Below, piece by piece: positions 61,592-64,000 of a stretch of 64,000 nt of DNA. How positions within the stretch are numbered: position 1 is the first letter of the stretch; every line of letters begins with the position of its first letter. Position numbers and translations under genes: made by a program. The DNA is taken from positions 61,447 to 125,446 of the forward strand of contig CACGOO010000001.1 in assembly GCA_902574685.1 (NCBI GenBank), read 5' to 3'. Source of the stretch: an uncultured Pelagibacteraceae bacterium (lineage in GTDB: Bacteria > Pseudomonadota > Alphaproteobacteria > Pelagibacterales > Pelagibacteraceae). The notes under the pieces are model-generated. The model did no database searches and was not told the DNA's origin. It worked only from the letters and a program-made list of their open reading frames with translations.

Positions 61592-62601
61592 TGGATTTCT
61601 TAAATGCAATAATTGTACTTTTTAATTTCACAGTAATACCAGCTTTAGCTTATGGTTCACAATTAGCTTTAGGTGCTATTTTTGTTACTTTAATTTATGC
61701 AGTTTTAAGATTTGCTAATTTTGCAACCGGAGACATGATGTCTTTTGGAACAATGTTTGCAGTTATTCTAACATATTATTTTCAGTCCTTAGGTTTTGGA
61801 TTAGGTGTTCTACCAACAGCACTTTTAACAATTCCTTTCGCCATCCTTATGATGATTTTATATATGTTAATCATAGACAAATTTGTTTTCAGTTATTACA
61901 GGATAAAAAAAAGTCCTCCAGTTCAGTTTGCAATGGTTAGTGTAGGGGTAATGTTTGTCACTCAAGCCTTAATTAGAATAATCATTGGACCATCTGACAG
62001 AAGATTTTTAGATGGTGAAAAATTTATAATTAAAGCAACAGAATTTAAAGAGATGACTGGTCTTGCAGAAGGTATAACTTTAAAATCAACACAAGCAATA
62101 ACAATAATCATAACCTTAATTGTTGTTTCAATAATGTTTTGGTTTTTAAATAGAACTAAAACTGGAACAAGTATGAGAGCCTATTCAGATAATGAAGATT
62201 TAGCATTATTGTCTGGTATAGATCCTAAGAGAGTTGTTTTGATAACATGGGTAATCGCAGGAATTTTGGCAACTATTGGTGGAGTATTATACGGTTTAGA
62301 TAAAAGTTATAGACCTTTTGTTTATTTTAATAATATGCTTCCAATATTCGCCGCAGCAATTGTTGGAGGAATCGGAAATCCATTTGGAGCCTTCCTAGGT
62401 GGATACGTTATAGCTTTTGCAGAAATATTTGTAACTTACGCATACAAAAGATTTATTTCGTATCTATTACCTGAACATCTTGAGCCAGACTCTTTACTCC
62501 AGTTATTATCGACAGATTACAAGTTTGCAGTTTCATTCTCAATTTTAGTAATTGTTTTATTAATAAGGCCGTCAGGTATCTTTAAAGGAAAAGTAATATG
62601 A
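61591..62601 (+). CDS. LivH-like ABC transporter permease (second system)
   Basis: LALGAIFVTLIYAVLRFANFATGDMMSFG; TSMRAYSDNEDLALLSGIDPKRV. Confidence 0.9.
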   Translation: MDFLNAIIVLFNFTVIPALAYGSQLALGAIFVTLIYAVLRFANFATGDMMSFGTMFAVILTYYFQSLGFGLGVLPTALLTIPFAILMMILYMLIIDKFVFSYYRIKKSPPVQFAMVSVGVMFVTQALIRIIIGPSDRRFLDGEKFIIKATEFKEMTGLAEGITLKSTQAITIIITLIVVSIMFWFLNRTKTGTSMRAYSDNEDLALLSGIDPKRVVLITWVIAGILATIGGVLYGLDKSYRPFVYFNNMLPIFAAAIVGGIGNPFGAFLGGYVIAFAEIFVTYAYKRFISYLLPEHLEPDSLLQLLSTDYKFAVSFSILVIVLLIRPSGIFKGKVI

Positions 62602-63968
62602 GAAATTATAAAAATGTCATCGCCGCATATTCAATCATGATATTTTTAATAATTTTAGTTGGGATATTTCAATCCTGGTCTATTGCATTAACTATTTTAA
62701 ATTATTGTTTAATTTCTGCAGTTATGACAATTGGAGCAAATATACAATGGGGTTATGCTGGATTAATTAATTTTGGGATAATGGGATATACAGCATTAGG
62801 AGGACTAGCTGTAGTCTTAGTTTCGGTTGAACCAGTCAAAAAAGCTTGGCAAGTTGGAGGTTTAAATATTTTAGCTTGTATATGGATAATTGTTGCAATT
62901 ATCTTTGTAGTTAAATTTATACTTAACAGATTTGATAAATCTAAATTAAGAAATTACTCAGTAGCCTCTGTAATTTTAGGTGGAATAATCTTATTAAGAG
63001 TTACTGCTGCACCAGGAATAGAGGCGATAGAGTCAGTTGATCCAGCAAGGACAGGATTTCTCGGTGGCATGGGATTACCCGTTTTATTTTCTTGGATTGT
63101 CGGTGCGCTTTTGGCTGGCAGTTTAGCATTTGTCATAGGAAAGATTGCATTAGGTCTTCGTGCAGATTATTTAGCTATTGCAACATTATTAATAGCAGAA
63201 ATTATCGTTTCAATTATTAAACATGAGGAATGGTTGGCAAGAGGTGTAAAAAATGTAATAGGATTAAAAAGACCAGCACCATACGAAATAGATCTACAAA
63301 CTTCAGAATGGTTTATAAATTTAGTTACAAAATTTAATTCATCAAAATTAAATTTGATTAATTCAATCTCTGATAAGCAAGAAGCTCTAAATCAAATGGT
63401 TATTGATGCATCCTCAGTTTATGTAAAATTATGTTTTACAGGTTTATTTCTTACTGTTGTCATTATATTGTTAATTGTGACTCAGAAAGCCCTTTATTCA
63501 CCTTGGGGAAGAAAAATGAGAGCTATAAGAGACAATGAAGAGGCGGCAAGTGCAATGGGTAAAAATATTGTTAAAGAGCATCTTCTTATTTTTATTTTGG
63601 GATCTGCAATTGTTGGCTTAGCAGGAGCTATGATGGTTACAAATGACGGTTTGTTTACACCAGGTAGCTACAGACCTATGAGATATACTTTTGTAATTTG
63701 GGTCATGGTTATAGTAGGTGGAACAGGAAATAATTTCGGGGCAATATTGGGGGGATTTGTAGTTTGGTTTTTATGGGTCGAAGCTGCTCCAATTGCATTA
63801 TTTTTAATTAATTTGTTTACATCCCATCTCCCAGAAACTAATGCAGTTAGAGTTCACTTAATTGAAAGTGCACCATATTTTAGATTCTTAGTTATTGGAA
63901 TTGGTTTACTTTTAATAATGCGTTATAGACCACAAGGAATTATTCCGGAAAAAATTATTAAACAATAA
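62598..63968 (+). CDS. LivM-like ABC transporter permease (second system; long at 456 aa)
   Basis: IQWGYAGLINFGIMGYTALGG; ALGLRADYLAIATLLIAEI; GRKMRAIRDNEEAASAMGKN. Confidence 0.9.
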   Translation: MRNYKNVIAAYSIMIFLIILVGIFQSWSIALTILNYCLISAVMTIGANIQWGYAGLINFGIMGYTALGGLAVVLVSVEPVKKAWQVGGLNILACIWIIVAIIFVVKFILNRFDKSKLRNYSVASVILGGIILLRVTAAPGIEAIESVDPARTGFLGGMGLPVLFSWIVGALLAGSLAFVIGKIALGLRADYLAIATLLIAEIIVSIIKHEEWLARGVKNVIGLKRPAPYEIDLQTSEWFINLVTKFNSSKLNLINSISDKQEALNQMVIDASSVYVKLCFTGLFLTVVIILLIVTQKALYSPWGRKMRAIRDNEEAASAMGKNIVKEHLLIFILGSAIVGLAGAMMVTNDGLFTPGSYRPMRYTFVIWVMVIVGGTGNNFGAILGGFVVWFLWVEAAPIALFLINLFTSHLPETNAVRVHLIESAPYFRFLVIGIGLLLIMRYRPQGIIPEKIIKQ

Positions 63969-64000
63969 TGTATTATATTTTATTAGGTATTGTTTTAGGA
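63968..64000 (+). CDS. start of a further CDS truncated by window end
   Basis: ATG overlaps the stop of the preceding gene (TAATG); only 11 codons visible (MYYILLGIVLG). Confidence 0.4.
   Translation, partial: MYYILLGIVLG

Overview
AT-rich, gene-dense window with compact operons. Gene content and composition look like a SAR11/Pelagibacterales-type alphaproteobacterium (inference, no search run). Left end: ilvB(3' part)-ilvN-ilvC-leuA running into mreB-mreC-mreD-mrdA-rodA. Centre (about 10-36.7 kb): an apparently near-complete type IV pilus locus (pilD, pilT, four minor prepilins, a PilY1-like adhesin, a fused PilM-PilN, PilO, PilP, a lipoprotein-type secretin, PilB, PilC, two pilins). It is interleaved with a MoxR-DUF58-transglutaminase operon, a large repeat-rich autotransporter-like protein and a partner-switching module (GAF-PP2C phosphatase, RsbW-like kinase, STAS protein). 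Directly downstream lie two ammonium transporters each fused to a SpoIIE-type PP2C phosphatase, separated by a small exported HMA protein and followed by a decayed C-terminal remnant of a third PP2C domain (41550-41675), which I found by hand translation and which is not in the ORF track. Right part: D-amino-acid-dehydrogenase-like and hydroxyacid dehydrogenase genes, a homodimeric-type pyruvate dehydrogenase E1, an HDAC-family protein, msrB, an intimin-like barrel plus small exported partner, and two branched-chain-amino-acid-type ABC transporters flanking azlCD, a CsiD-type glutarate hydroxylase and a proC-like gene. Main candidate for an undescribed system: Amt-PP2C 'transceptors' feeding an Rsb-like partner switch embedded in a type IV pilus locus. 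No rRNA, tRNA, CRISPR array, transposase or prophage was recognised.
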